Shown here piece after piece: positions 13,056 through 25,176 of a stretch of DNA of 64,000 bases. The stretch's first letter is position 1. The number at the start of each line of letters is the position of its first letter. The DNA comes from Chondrus crispus (taxonomy: Eukaryota; Rhodophyta; Florideophyceae; Gigartinales; Gigartinaceae). The notes under the pieces are model-generated. The model made no database searches. It was not told the DNA's origin and worked only from the letters and a program-made list of their open reading frames with translations. A program made the translations under genes and the position numbers. The stretch covers positions 251,272-315,271 of the forward strand of contig NW_005178942.1 in the NCBI RefSeq assembly GCF_000350225.1, read 5' to 3'.

Positions 13056-14097
13056 TGTACTGCAATACGCACCTGAAAAGGGGGGTCAAAAGAAAGGAAA
13101 ATATTTGGATATGAAAAGTAGTCCGGGTTGGGGGACACACGTGTGAATAATTGCACAGTTTTAATTTTTTATTATTTTATTTTATTTAGTTAATAAGTTG
13201 GCATTAATTTTGCTGACACTAGATTAGATCTAGGATCTAGCGCCGCGAGCCACTGTAGTGGCTCCGGCGGGGCGATATATACCTTAGCCCTCTGACCACC
13301 AAGTCAGTAAAGGTAACCCGAGTTGCCAGAGTTGAATATCGCCTTGGTCGAAGTCCGTCTTTCCCAAGACGTTCCCTTTTACCACAGATTACGTTATCTT
13401 TTGCGCTCGGGGGTTCTCTTTCTTTTTCCTTTATTTCCCTATTCTTTTCTATCTCTACCTCTATTTTTCCCTTAATTGCGTTGGTTCCACTGGAGTTGGT
13501 TGCGACCGATCCGGTGTAGGTGTTTTAGCCATCGGGCAACACGTTGTGTAGCGCTGATACTGTTTCAAGTTCCGTCGGAAGGCTGTTGCAACGACGCCTC
13601 CGTCGAAGGTCTTACTGTGTAAGACAGAGTTGGTACGGCCGACCGCGATTGCGATCGCGCTGGTGAGGGTGTTTTTAGCCATCGGGCAACACGTCGGTAG
13701 TAGCGTTGCTACACGGTTACGATCCCGTCGGGTAGTGCTGAACAAGCCCCCGTCGAAGAACTTGAATTATACTCAAGGTGCTGAAGACGCTCGCCGAGCA
13801 TTGGCCTTACAACCCAGCGAACCGCGGTTACATCCTCGTAGACAAGCCCAACCCGCACTCGTCGAGCACTCAAGTCTTCACAAGTCTCTACCACCATTAT
13901 CCTTCCGGGTCGGGCATCTTTCCTTACCCCCCCTGTCGGAGTTGGGCTACCGTGGGCTGCAAGCCCACACAAGGGGAAAGGGAGTCTCGAACGCTCCGTA
14001 GCGCGTGCCATCGGCAGTGGTTGTTGCTGTTATTGTTTTCTTCTTTTTGTTTGACCGTCGGACTGTGTTCGCGGCCCGCCAGGCACATTGCGCTACA
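13056..14097 (+). repeat. Solo B-type LTR inserted in pol of element B
   Basis: It is 1042 bp, begins TGTACTGCAATACG and ends CATTGCGCTACA, with the same TATATA box (about 13275-13282) and flanking hairpin (13247-13264) as the LTRs of B. It lies in the opposite orientation to B. Flanks are TCAGA on the left and TCAGG on the right, a 5-bp duplication with one difference. Pol coding sequence of B lies on both sides. This is the usual product of recombination between the two LTRs of an inserted element. Confidence 0.85.
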
Positions 14098-15000
14098 TCA
14101 GGCTCAATCTGAACTACACCGTTGGTGCTTACCAGTCCGTGCTTGTCGTATAGGGGTGCGTAGGGTTGAACGACGACCAGGCCAGTCCTCTTCGAGGTGC
14201 ATTCGACTACGTGTTGCGTCCCTGGCTCAATGGTCGTGGCTCTTGCCACCTTCACCCTGGGGGAAACTCACTCCCCTTTTGCATCGGTTCCGCCCTCTCC
14301 GGGGACCAGATGCTTCTTCGATTTTCTCGCCGAGAACCGCCTTACGATCGGAACCTCCGAGAAATCCGCCAACTCAACTGTCCTCTTCCGTGGGTAGATA
14401 GCCTCCACGAACCTATCGCAATAGTCCGCTCCTAGGATCAGCGGTACCGCGAGCTTCTCGCACACAATAAATTCGGCCGCAGCCACAAATTTTCCAAGTC
14501 TCACGGGCATCTTGATGGTTCCGAGAGTCTGGGGTGGCCTGTTGTTCGCGTCGCCAATGTCTTGGGTCGGTCCGTAGGACACTAGAGATTCCATTCCAGC
14601 CGGGAGTTCTGATCTTCGCACAAGGTTTGGTCCCGCGCCGGTGTCTAATACAGACAACACCCGGCTCATCAGTCCGACTGTTGGTCCAATGTCCGCGTAA
14701 ATTTTGTAGTTTTTCCGCGCAGGAACCAAAATCTTCTCGGGGTACTCCTTTCGCTTAACCCTGTACCAGGGTCTTCGAACTTCTTCCAGCGGATGATCTC
14801 GGGCTCGGCTCAAAATTTTCTTGACTTGGGCTGGCCCTTTGGGCTTATCCACCCATCCAACAACCTCCTCATCGGGGTCTGAGTTTTCCCTTAGAGACGG
14901 GGAACGGGGCTGAGCCCCGGGCACAGTACGTCGACCCTGTGCCTCTCGCGGCTCATGCGAGATTCCCCTCTCTAGTTGTCCTGCCGCTGCGGGTTCCTTC
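14098..15000 (-). pseudogene. Aspartic protease region, element B
   Basis: The retroviral-type aspartic protease signature is seen as LSVLDTGAGPNLV near 14620-14655, followed by a hydrophobic LILGADYCDRF block. It sits between the gag zinc knuckle and the solo LTR, as expected for Ty3/gypsy. It is a broken fossil copy. Confidence 0.75.
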
Positions 15001-17257
15001 TTACGTCCGACGACGCGGGCCCCGCGGCGGGCCTTCTGAAGGGTTGGTTCGGCCTTGGCGTTGAAGCACTCGGCGTGCTCGCCGTCTGCAAATGGAACCA
15101 ATTCTTGACCTTCAGGTAACTCGTCGACGGTACCCCTAACCTCTCCATCGGAGACAACGCCTCATAATTTTCCAAAACTTGGTGCATTTCTCGGAGGGAA
15201 AGAATGCACGTTGGCGCAGCGTGCCTCTTTTCGAAACAATGATAGCACACCAGTCCATGCGTCTTGACGGGATATGGCGGCCTAGGTCCTCCACGGACCG
15301 GCGGCCTTCCTTGACAATGCAGCCTTCCCATCCAGCCTGGCCTTCGAAACGTCATACCCTTGTCTTCCAGCGGAATGCGCGGCGCCGGCGTGTGGCCGCG
15401 CCCCCGAAACATCATCACGGGATCCGTGGGCTCTGAAAACGACTCCGTCGTGTATGTGGGCGTCGGTAAGGTTGACGACCCGCTTGCCCCGTAGTCCTCG
15501 TGTCCGTAGCCCTCCGATGGCTCAATGAACTCGCCTTCGGCCACCAATGCTCCTTCATAATGATTTTTGCTGCTTCCGTGCACACCGCGCTCATCTGACG
15601 CGGAAACTGACTCGGCTAAATGGACGGCGGCATGACTCTTGCGACCGGGATAAGAAGCCCTCGGCTTCTTACCCACCCTGATCGTCGACGGCGTCTGAAT
15701 CGTGATTTTCTTGGTCTTCTTGTCCTTAGCGCGGCTCGCCGAGCCATGCGCCTTCGCGTAATTAACTAGTCTCAAAAACGAAACGTCCCGATTGTCTTGT
15801 CGGTATTGAGATACCATCGGCTTGATACTCGAATCGAGTCCTTCAATAAACATCGTCATTCGTTCTTCCATCGAATATACGTTTCCACGTCGATTGCTCG
15901 CGTCCATCAGACGGATATAAAATTCCATCTCGTCTTCAGACGGTCTTTGCTGAACTTCTCGCAAAGCGAGCACAGCTTGACGGATCGCCTCGTCGGTTGC
16001 GAAACTTCTCAACCACCACTGTAGGGCCTCCGGCCAAACGGATACCTTTCCGTGGTGGGACCCGGCCGTCTGAGACACCGAAGTGTACTGTCTCAGAGCG
16101 ATGCCGCTTAGAAATTCGGGCAAAAAGCGGATCGCTTGCCCCTCGTTCATTTCTTGAGTATCAAACTCTTGAACTAATTTTGCCAGAAAATCCAACACAA
16201 GGACCCCGTCCTCACCTGTCAACGTGTTGTCCTTCTTCACCTTAGGCGGAATATCTCTCCTGATTTTTCGCACCGCGGTCCGCCGGGAACTTGACAAATA
16301 TGTCTGCGGGTTCCGCAAGCGGTACGTTCGGTACGAAAGTAATTTCTTGAACAGGTAGTTGGCCGGATTCAGCTCCTCCAACTCCTCCCATCGCGGCCCG
16401 CGTCGCGTTGCGACGTCCTCTGGCTCAGCGTCTTTGTCTCTCCGCGAGGCAGACGAAGTGATCCCGCCCCGTCTGGAGGTAATTTTCTTGCCCTGCGAAA
16501 TTCCTTTTCCATCCTCTGAACGATGTTCGGAATCGCTGGCATGGTTCGACGAACCGTCGTCACCATCTTCGGAGAGGCCATTTGACTCGGCCATTGAGTC
16601 TTGGTCCTCCGGCTCGTCACTACCGTGACTCTTGCTTCGGCGTCGCAGATTCTTCTTCGAAGTCTTCGACTTGGAACTCCGCTGTACCGCGGCCTTGTCC
16701 TTCTTCGGTCGACGGTCGCCTTCTCCACCAGTTGTGAGCGGCTCTTGCCCGGCGACCTGCTCAAGGTCCTTGAGACGATGAGCGGCGCGGTCAAACCTGT
16801 CGTCGATACTGCTTCTAAATTTACCTAAGGACTCTAAAGCTTGATTCGCGTCGCGCCTTGCGTCCTTGACTGACATTTTCAACGAAGCTAGGACCTCCGG
16901 CTCCAGACCGCCGGTCACCTCACCTCGCTCCTTCTCGACGAGATCCACTCAAACCGATAGCTCTCCTAAGACGGTGTGGAACTCGGAGGCTTGCAACTAC
17001 AATTGCTTTCGGACGAGGGCTAATTCAGCCTCGAGATTTTTCGTCATCTCTTGGCGAATTTCCTCGCCCATCTTCTCGAACCTGTAGGATAGGTTATCCT
17101 TGTCGGCTTCAATCACCGTTGGGGATTCTTGACCTTCGGGATCCGTGGCCGTATTGGCCTGGCTTCGGGTGCGAGGACCTCGCGGGATCCTCGACGCCCT
17201 TGCCGATCCGCTCCTACTCGCCCCGGGACCGACGTCCCCGGGGGCGCTTGTCGACAT
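14990..17257 (-). pseudogene. gag, element B
   Basis: The likely start is the ATG at 17257 (MSTSAPGDVG). The N-terminal part is low complexity and predicted helical (NLSYRFEKMGEEI). A long basic/acidic linker rich in Lys, Ser and Asp follows, then a capsid-like helical region (GEDGVLVLDFLAKLVQEF...). A CCHC zinc knuckle CYHCFEKRHAAPTC lies near 15200-15245. The knuckle and the position next to the primer-binding site identify it as gag. It is part of the fossil and lies in more than one frame. Confidence 0.75.
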
Positions 17258-17368
17258 CGCTCGTACGAGCGAACCTGCACAAAAAAAGTACAAACAAAAA
17301 TATAAAAGAGACTCCGTCACCCAGACCACCGTTGTAGTGCAACTCCAGACCGAAGCTGTCGTCGACAC

Positions 17369-17408
17369 AATTCTAGGTCGGGTTTGCTGTAGACAATTCT
17401 AGGTCGGG
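17369..17408 (-). repeat. 26-bp-spaced duplication beside the primer-binding site of element B
   Basis: The 14-mer AATTCTAGGTCGGG occurs at 17369-17382 and again at 17395-17408. The second copy overlaps the primer-binding site. It gives B a partial second copy of its own priming site in the leader. Confidence 0.7.
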
Positions 17409-17414
17409 AGACCA
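17402..17414 (-). promoter_or_regulatory. Primer-binding site of element B
   Basis: On the minus strand, four bases after the end of the 5' LTR, the sequence is TGGTCTCCCGACC. It begins with the TGG that pairs with a tRNA CCA end. The same 13-mer follows the 5' LTR of A, and a one-base variant follows that of C. I could not name the tRNA. Confidence 0.75.
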
Positions 17415-17418
17415 CTTT

Positions 17419-18459
17419 TGTAGTGCAATGTGCCTGGCAGGCCGCGAACACAGTCCGACGGTCAAACAAAAAGAAGAAAAACAACAACAGAAGCAACCAC
17501 TGCCGATGGTACGCGCTACGGAGCGTTCGAGACTCCCTTTCCGCTTGTGTGGGCTTGCGGCCCACGGTGGCTCGACTCTGAAGGGGGGTTAAGGAAAGAC
17601 GCCCGCCCCGGGAGGATAATGGTGGTAGAGACTTGTGAAGACTTGAGCGTTCGATGAGTGCGGGTTGGGCTTGTCTACGAGGATGTAACCGCGGTTCGCT
17701 GGGTTGTAAGGCCAATGCTCGACGAGCATCTTCAGCACCTTGTGGGTAATTCAAGGTCTTCGACGGGGGCTTGTTCACCACTACCCGACGGGATCGTAAC
17801 CGTGTAGCAGCGCTACTACCGACGTGTTGCCCGATGGCTAAAAACACCCTCACCAGCGCGATCGCAATCGCGGTAGGCCGTACCAACTCTGTCTCATACA
17901 GTAAGACCTTCGACGGAGGCGTCGTTACAACAGCCTTCCGACGGAACTTGAAACAGTATCAGCGCTACACAACGTGTTGCCCGATGGCTAAAACACCTAT
18001 ACCGGATCGGTCGCAACTAACTCCAGTGGAACCAACGCAATTAAGGGAAAATAGAGGTAGAGATAGAAAAGAATAGGGAAATAAAGGAAAAAGAAAGGGA
18101 ACCCCCGAGCGCAAAGGATGCCGTAATCTTAGGTAAATGAAAGCGTCTTGGTAGAGACGGACTTCTACCAAGGCGACATTCAACTCTGGCAACTCGGGTT
18201 ACCTTTACTGACTTGGTGGTCAGAGGGCTAAGGTATATATCGCCCCGCCGGAGCCACTACAGTGGCTCGCGGCGCTAGATCCTAGATCTAATCTAGTGTC
18301 AGCAAAATTAATGCCAACTAATTAACTAAATAAAATAAAATAATTAAAAATTAAAACTGTGCAATTATTCACACGTGTGTCCCCCAACCCGGACTACTTT
18401 TCATATCCAAATATTTTCCTTTCCTTTCACCCCCGTTTTCCGGTGCGCATTGCACTACA
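17419..18459 (-). repeat. 5' LTR of element B
   Basis: It is 1041 bp and ends in the same inverted 11-mers as the left copy. It is followed on the right by CGTGA (18460-18464) and then the rest of the A-type LTR, which proves that B sits inside that LTR. Confidence 0.85.
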
Positions 18460-18464
18460 CGTGA

Positions 18465-19102
18465 TTAGATTTAGATCAGATCAATACGAACCGCACACGC
18501 CCACACGTTTGCCCCCACGTGTACGGGGGGCACGCGACCACACGCATACACGTGTAGAAGGGGCGTACCACCACGCGCACAGTACGCGTCTCACACGTGT
18601 GCAGTCAGCCCGACGGCTGACAGCATTACAGCGCGGGACGACCCGCGCTACAGTACGTTACTACAGCATACCGGTACTGTAGTGTTATGATAGAGGCATT
18701 GGATACATTAAATACGAGCGAGACCGGCGGCGGCGTAGGGGGACAAGCACGGACTGGTCCACGAACTACCGCCTAGGTCCGTCTTCCCGCTTAACTAACT
18801 CGCACGATCCGCCTTCGCGCGCGTTAACCGGGACAAAGCGGGTAGAGGACAGCCGCGTACGCGAGCGAGCCTAGATCCGCCTCCGCCCGTCAGCGCTGGT
18901 ACGTTACCCAGCGCTGCTCCGGGGCTTCAAGGCGTAGATCGGCCCGCGCGTACGCTCGTCCCCGACCGTCCCGCTCTACCACGCTACCAGGGCCCACTTC
19001 TCTGTCCCGTTAGCTGTGTGTTCTCCCCGTCTTCTCGCCCCCGTACAGGGTCTACGCCGAGCTAAGTATACACTCGTCTCCGTTGGGGGGTGTTATACTA
19101 CA
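18465..19102 (+). repeat. Remainder of the 5' LTR of element A
   Basis: Together with 2187-2209 it forms a 661-bp LTR ending GTTATACTACA. It holds three hairpins in a row (arms TGTCAGCC, AGCGCGGG and CTACAG...CTGTAG) and a box ATTAAATACG that probably sets the transcription start. U3 would thus be about the first 250 bp. Confidence 0.85.
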
Positions 19103-19103
19103 G

Positions 19104-19116
19104 TGGTCTCCCGACC
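19104..19116 (+). promoter_or_regulatory. Primer-binding site of element A
   Basis: TGGTCTCCCGACC begins two bases after the LTR end. It is identical to the site of element B, so both elements appear to use the same primer tRNA. Confidence 0.75.
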
Positions 19117-19181
19117 CTGAAGACCCCAGAGTACGTTCTCCGAGAAGACCTCTTAGGCCCTCCACGTCCGAACGCGTTGAG

Positions 19182-21509
19182 ATGAGCCAGGAGTACGAGC
19201 CCTCGATCCGCTCCGAAGCGGCAGATCCGAGTCCTGACGCTGTGCGATCCCCATCCGCCCCGTCGGGCGACGGCGACGCAGGTCCTCGTGACCGCGAACC
19301 GTCGCTCGGATCCTCCGAGGAAGGAGCCGCGGCGATGTTCGAACGCATAGCCGAATACATCGAAGAAGTCCGTACTTCCCTTCGGATCGATGTATCGGAC
19401 CATGTATACACTCGATGTATGGCCGAACTCCGCTCCATGCGTGAAGGGAGTTTCGATAGAGTGTCGCAGTCCTTAGAGAATCTCCGAGCACTGATCGACG
19501 AGTTACACTCGCGGAAAGTGCTCGTCGAAGAATCGCGTCTCGTATCGCCCGGACCGTCCGGGCAAGGTCGTCCCGAGGGGCCGATCCCTACGAAACGACC
19601 TGAGGACCGATCCTCCCCGTCCGCAGAACAGTTTGGTGCGTTCGTGCACCTCTCCGCCGAGCTCAACGCCACGCGTCGGCGTGCTCGTGACATGGAACGG
19701 ATCATGGCGGCAAGGCTGCCCGGTGCCCCCAGGAGAGGGCCCGGTGGTACCGTTCCTCCGAACGCCGTCGCTCCGGACCGTTGGGGACCGGCTGGTGCCG
19801 ACACCAGCCGAACCGCGGAAGGCAACCGCCTTCCGACAGGCGCGAATAACGCGTCTCAGACCCAAGCACTGCCGCCTATCCCCGGAAGTAGGCGGCAGAT
19901 GGAACGCGTATCGTATCGCGACGACCCTGACCGTGAAGGAGCCGCCCGCGGATCCGGAGTACCGATGTTCTCCGTCGATCCCCGCTGGGGTGGCTACCCG
20001 CCCGCGAACTACGCCGAGCATCCAGGTCCGGTAGACGTTCGTACGCCACCCGTCACTGCCTTCGGCACGCTGGGTCCCGCCGAACCCGGACTCGAGCTGG
20101 TACATACGATGATCCAAGAGTTCAGCGCCGTCGCTGACTATCGTATGTACCGGTTGGATAACACCTCGAGGCTCGTTACCTCGGGTGACGCTGGACGGGT
20201 CCCTAAGTACGTTCAACGCTGCCATGGGATCCGACCTACGATGAGGAGCTTTGACGGTACGGACCAGATCCAGCTCCTACCGTTCTTGAAGGATATACGG
20301 ATAACCTTCAACTGGCAACACCTTACCGAAGGTGTTGCGGGGCGAGTCCTCGCGCACTTCCTGGAGCGTGACGCGGAGCGCCTGTATACGAGCTATACAA
20401 TGCGTGGCCTCCGCGGCGGCCAGAGACACGACGATGTGAGCTGGCCGGGGCTCGTGAACCAGTTCCTGAAACGCTACCTAACCGATGACGTGTTATGTGC
20501 AGCGTACGACGCCGTCGCGACGGCGCGACAGCAATTTCATGAATTGGAGAGCACGTTCGCGGACCGGCTCGAAACTGCCGCGTTCCGGTGCACGGCAGTG
20601 TTCTCCGAACAGTCCCTTGCGCACTACTTCGTGCGGGGACTCGCTCCTGCGACCCGTGCCGCAGTCTCCGAGACTGTTCAGAGGCTGCGGAGCCGCCAGA
20701 AGACCGATCTTCCGACCATCCGCCGTATCGCCACGGCGGAAGGTACAACGAACCGCGCTCGGCGCGGTTTACCTCTGCGGGATCCGAAATCGGCAGGGAG
20801 GGCTGGCAGGACTACGAAGTCCGCCGCGACAAGTTCGCCCGCCTCGACCCTCCACATCAGGGAAGCTGAGTGGCAGGCCGACCCTGTCCTCATTACGCAA
20901 GGAGCAAGAACCGTGGGGGGACGACCCCCCTCACTGATGTCGACCGGAACGACATCGAGTTACGCGACCGCCTTCGCGGCCACTCCAAGAGTGGCAAGGG
21001 GTACGGACCCCCGGGTCGCAGAGCTCGATATCTCGAGTCGAGATGCAGGAGCCGAAGCCCCTCGCGTACCCCTCCTCACTGATGAGGAGGCGCGTCACGC
21101 GGCGACCTTCGCCTCAACGGATGGCAGCGCGTACGTGTGCTGGCTATTCCGTACGTACGGACACGCCATGTACGCGTGCCCGTTCCTTTCGCCGGAACAA
21201 CGGATGTTCACGGCCTACAGGAACTACCGCTACGAGATGGAGACGCGCCCAGGAGCGCGTAATCTCCTCCGGCAGTCGGTCGGCCAGGCCCGTCCCCGCT
21301 TCCAGGTTTCCCGAATCGTTCGGGTGGAGGCGTACGCTTCGCTCCACGCGGAGCCGGGTATCGTCGTAGCGAACTCGATCGTCGTGATCGACCGGATTAA
21401 GGCCCGTCGGGCACAAGGTATCCCAGTCAAGGAGGGAGAGGGGACCGAGACCGCTCTCGGTTACCCCAACAGGTACAAAACGCGATCATGTACCTGCAAG
21501 ATTGGGTAG
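19182..21509 (+). pseudogene. gag, element A
   Basis: The open frame reaches back into the LTR, but the ATG at 19182 (MSQEYEPSI) is the first after the primer-binding site. An acidic/Ser-rich N-terminus and a helical segment are followed by a capsid-like region (RSFDGTDQIQLLPFLKDIRI, then LERDAERLY and WPGLVNQFLKRYL), the usual retrotransposon gag pattern. Near the C-terminus a diverged zinc knuckle reads CWLFRTYGHAMYAC and lacks the second cysteine of the standard spacing. It is one long frame of about 775 codons. The element as a whole is counted as a fossil. Confidence 0.8.
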
Positions 21510-21898
21510 AGGATTCGTATCCTCTACGCACGGAGGGGCGCGAAGGAGACTCGACTGGCCTCGTCCCTCGTACCCTGCGACCACCGGACGTTGCAGGTCA
21601 AGGACAGGAAGTACCCGAAAACTTCGCTGATGTCGCCAGGCCGCAGTGGGGGGGGTCGTACCAACCCACGCGGCGAAGGACCCGAAGAAGACCTGGCCAC
21701 CGATGGCCAGGGAGGTAGCTCAGATAGCACCGGTAGTTCGAAAAAAGGGTAAAAACGGTTACGTACACGCGGTCGCGGGAGCAGTCTTATCCCTACAAAC
21801 TAGACCGGACCCCACGTGCCCGCCAAGGACACGGGGGGTATTGTCCGATAATACATCCCCCGCTTCCGGGAGCGAGCACGGGAACTCCTGCGGCGCCA

Positions 21899-22714
21899 AT
21901 GCAGGAGAACGGGAGCGTCGAGGCCTCCGTAAGCCCGACGCTGAAGGAGAACACCACCGGGACACCGGCAGCCCCGGTAATGCTGAGCGAACGCTATGGA
22001 ATAAATCCAGACTGGAAGGAGCACGTCGATCTCCTAGCTTCCGTGAGCCAGGGCCCACCGACGAACGGTCCTCCGCGTATGGACGCGAGCACTCGAGGGG
22101 GCGTCACCGAGCCGCGGACGCCCCAAGAAACGCGTAGAAAGAAGCGCAAGAGGGGTCAACACCGAAAGCGAAAGCCCCGACGGAACGATCTCAACGATAA
22201 GGTCGCGCCTAAGATAGTCGATGGCCTCGTGTGCCTCATGACGTCAAAAATATACAACGTCTTGGGCTCCGTGGCGACCGGAGGCAACGCGTTCAAGCCC
22301 CACACGATCGCCGTCGATACGTGTTCGGGGTACAAATTGGTGAGGAAGGCCGACCTTCCTCCCGACTGGACCCGTTACGTGATACAGGAAACGCCATTAC
22401 CCCGACTGGCTGGCGCGAACAGTAACCTGCTCCGCCTTACGGCCGTCGTCCATCTCTCTGTCAGGTTGCGGAACACGACGTTCCGCATACCTTTCGTAGT
22501 GGCCGAACAGCTTGCTGTTCACGTCATACTTGGGACCGCGTTCATCGATGCCCACGTACGCAGCATAGACATCGATGGCCAGAGGCTCGAACTTCGCCAC
22601 GGTGGCTCCGTAGCCATCGTCGACTGGAAGGGGGAGCCGACTCCCCCTACCAGGCGACGCGGACGCCAGACGAGCCGGCCGGATGTACGCGAGGAGGCCC
22701 CGCAGGCGATCTGA
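21899..22714 (+). pseudogene. Aspartic protease region, element A
   Basis: A basic leader (KKRKRGQHRKRKPRR) is followed by a protease-like segment with AVDTCSGYKLV near 22312-22344, in the place of the usual DTGA motif, and a downstream VILGTAFIDAHV block. Its position between gag and RT and the match in order to elements B and C support the call. Confidence 0.7.
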
Positions 22715-22741
22715 ATCGCCCGCTGGGGGTACCATCCCCGC

Positions 22742-25170
22742 GATGTCACAAGCCCGAGTGCGTGTGACAACCGCGGGGGGGGGCCTCGTGTTCCTGGAGC
22801 CAAAGCCCTCACTCCAGCACCGACATGGAGTGAGGTTGACGAATGGCGTCGCAGAGGTTCTGCCGAATCAGACCTTCGACGTCATCGTCGCGAACTTCTC
22901 GCGACGGGAGAGGCGGCTTCCGAAGCACACCGTCGTGGGATACGCGAAGCGCAACCCCCTCACGATCCTCACGCCCGAACGTAGGGTCGCCGAGGGGATC
23001 GCGCACGCGCTACACCTGACCGACTTGACCGGTCAAGTCGGTGGGGTAGGAGTTGGCCGATCCAACTCCGACGACCAGACTACCGCGGGTGACGGAGAGG
23101 TTAACACGGACGAACGGTCACCTTTATACCACCCGACGGCGGGGGGTACTGTACCCCCACAGAATAAGGATCCCGAAAATCCACCGATGGATTGGGAAAA
23201 AGAGGTTGACTTGTCATACATTGAGAATGACAAGCTCCGTGGCCACGTACTCGAGATGCTCCGTAAGCACTCGAGTCTGTGTAGCGGTGCGCTTGGAACT
23301 ATCCGAGCAACGGAGCACCGCATTGCCCTCGAACCGGGTACGAAGCCGATACGCTCGATGCCCTACCGTAGGGCGCCCGCGATGCGCAAAATGGTCGCGA
23401 AGGACGTCAACAAGATGTTGAACGCAGGGGTTATCGAACCGGCGAGCACCGAGTGGGCTTTCCCGGTGGTGCTCGTACCGAAGAAAGACGGCTCTCTTCG
23501 GTTCTGCGTAGACTATCGGCGTCTCAACGCGATGACTGCAGCGGATTCGTATCCGCTGCCGCGTATGGACGACTGCATCGACTCGTTAGGAGATGCAGCC
23601 GTCTTTACGACGTTGGACTGCAATTCCGGTTATTTGCAGATCCCAGTAGCGCCGGAGGACTGCGATAAGACAACCTTTACGACGCACATGGGCACGTTTC
23701 GCCACCTGCGAATGCCGTTCGGACTAAAAGGGGCACTGGCCACCTTCCAACGCGCACTAGATATTATTCTCCCCCGCGTTCGCTGGCAAGTATGCCTCGT
23801 CTATCTCGATGACGTCATAGTGTTCTCGCGTGCGCACGCGGAACACGCCAAGCATCTCGACACTGGCTTGAGCTTGCTTGGGAGTGCCGGAATCTCCCTC
23901 GAGCTCAAGAAGTGTAGCTTCTTTCAGCCGCAGGTACACTACCTGGGGCACGTCATTTCCCCAGGTAAGTTAAGCGTAGCGGACACGGCGGCCGATGCTT
24001 TCAAGACGTTCACGTTCCCGAGGACACTTACGCAAGTGCGCTCGTTCCTCGGGGCGTGCAACGTAAACCGCCGATTCGTTAAGGGGTTCGTGAAGATAGC
24101 GCGTCTTCTGACCGACATGACGCGCAAGGATGCGGATCCTGACTTCTACAACCCCACGGAGGCCCAACTGAACGCGTTCGAGAACCTCAAGAGGTGTATG
24201 ATCGCTCCGCCGATCCTCGCGCTACCACGGTACGGCCGTCCGTACATGATCGACACGGACGCGAGTGCGTACCAGCTTGGTTGCACACTGCTCCAGGAGC
24301 ACGCCCAGCCAAGCAATTGGCGCCCCGTGGGCTATTGGTCTTACTCGCTGAGCGACAGCGAGCGCAACTACAGCGCAACAGAACGCGAGTGCTTCGCCGT
24401 AGTGTGGGCCGTCTGCACACTACAGCCATACGTGGAAGGAACGAAGTTCACCGTCCGAACGGATCACGACGCCTTGAGGTGGCTCATGTCCTTCACAGAG
24501 AGTTCCAGAAGACTCACCCGGTGGCGGCTACGTCTGGTTGAATACGACTTCACCATTCAGTATCGCCCCGGGCGCGTGCACCAGGTGCCCGTTGCCCTGT
24601 CACACCTCGTATCGCCGAGGGTCGGCGATGACCCCCGCCCCACCGTCGAGGTGGATGACGACATTCCCACCTTGAACGGGGATACGACCGTTCGAGACGT
24701 ATCGAACGAGCTCGGGGACCACGTTTGTACCGCGAGCTGTGACCATCAGGCCGTCCATGTCTTCGTGACGACACGGAACCAAGCCGGGTCAAGAACGAGG
24801 TCGCGCGTACGAACACGCGACGAACCGCGAGGCGACGACGAAGCCCCCGCTCTCCAAGGACCCAATCCGTTCTGGGAGGAGAACGACGAGTTCGACGCGG
24901 CCGCCATCGAGCGCGCTGAAGAACTCGGAGCCGGCGCGCCCGACTCTCCGGTCGCGCCACCGCAGGACGACCTCCCGGCCCCTCTTACGATAGAGGAGAT
25001 AGCCGAGGAGCAACGCGTGGATGCCTTCTGCCAAAACGTCTTGGCACGACAGTCAGAGTCCCGGGACTCCGCGTTCTTCGAGGACCACCAGGGGTGCTCA
25101 AACGGAGACACCGCTTTGATCCTGATATCGTCTAGGTGGTGGTACCTCGGACGCTTCGTGCTAGGCTCCT
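22742..25170 (+). pseudogene. Reverse transcriptase / RNase H, element A
   Basis: The RT blocks run in order: CVDYRRLNAMT, TTLDCNSGYLQ, the catalytic YLDDV near 23803-23817 and LGHVIS. RNase H has IDTDAS, the ERNYSATERECFAV block and RTDHDALRWL. Upstream is the PR-RT linker, and downstream an acidic region leads to the zinc-binding part of integrase. The block spacing is that of Ty3/gypsy. It is part of the A fossil. Confidence 0.85.
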
Positions 25171-25176
25171 CCGCCT

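Larger units (their letters stand above)
2210..18459 (-). mobile_element. Element B: 16.2 kb chromodomain Ty3/gypsy retrotransposon inside the LTR of element A
   Basis: LTRs of 1044 bp (2210-3253) and 1041 bp (17419-18459) end in TGTAGTGCAAT and ATTGCACTACA and differ at roughly 5 percent of sites by eye. CGTGA is duplicated at 2205-2209 and 18460-18464. The coding strand is minus: primer-binding site at 17402-17414, gag, protease, RT/RNase H, integrase and chromodomain down to 9490. Between 9490 and the 3' LTR lie 6.2 kb that hold a plus-strand reading frame (3383-5334) and long stretches without clear coding. A solo LTR of the same family is inserted at 13056-14097, between protease and RT. 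The element is broken, with several interruptions. Confidence 0.85.

Noticed and set aside
19083-19181. Frame of element A gag open through the end of the LTR and primer-binding site
   Set aside because: The first usable start after the primer-binding site is at 19182; the upstream part is LTR sequence.
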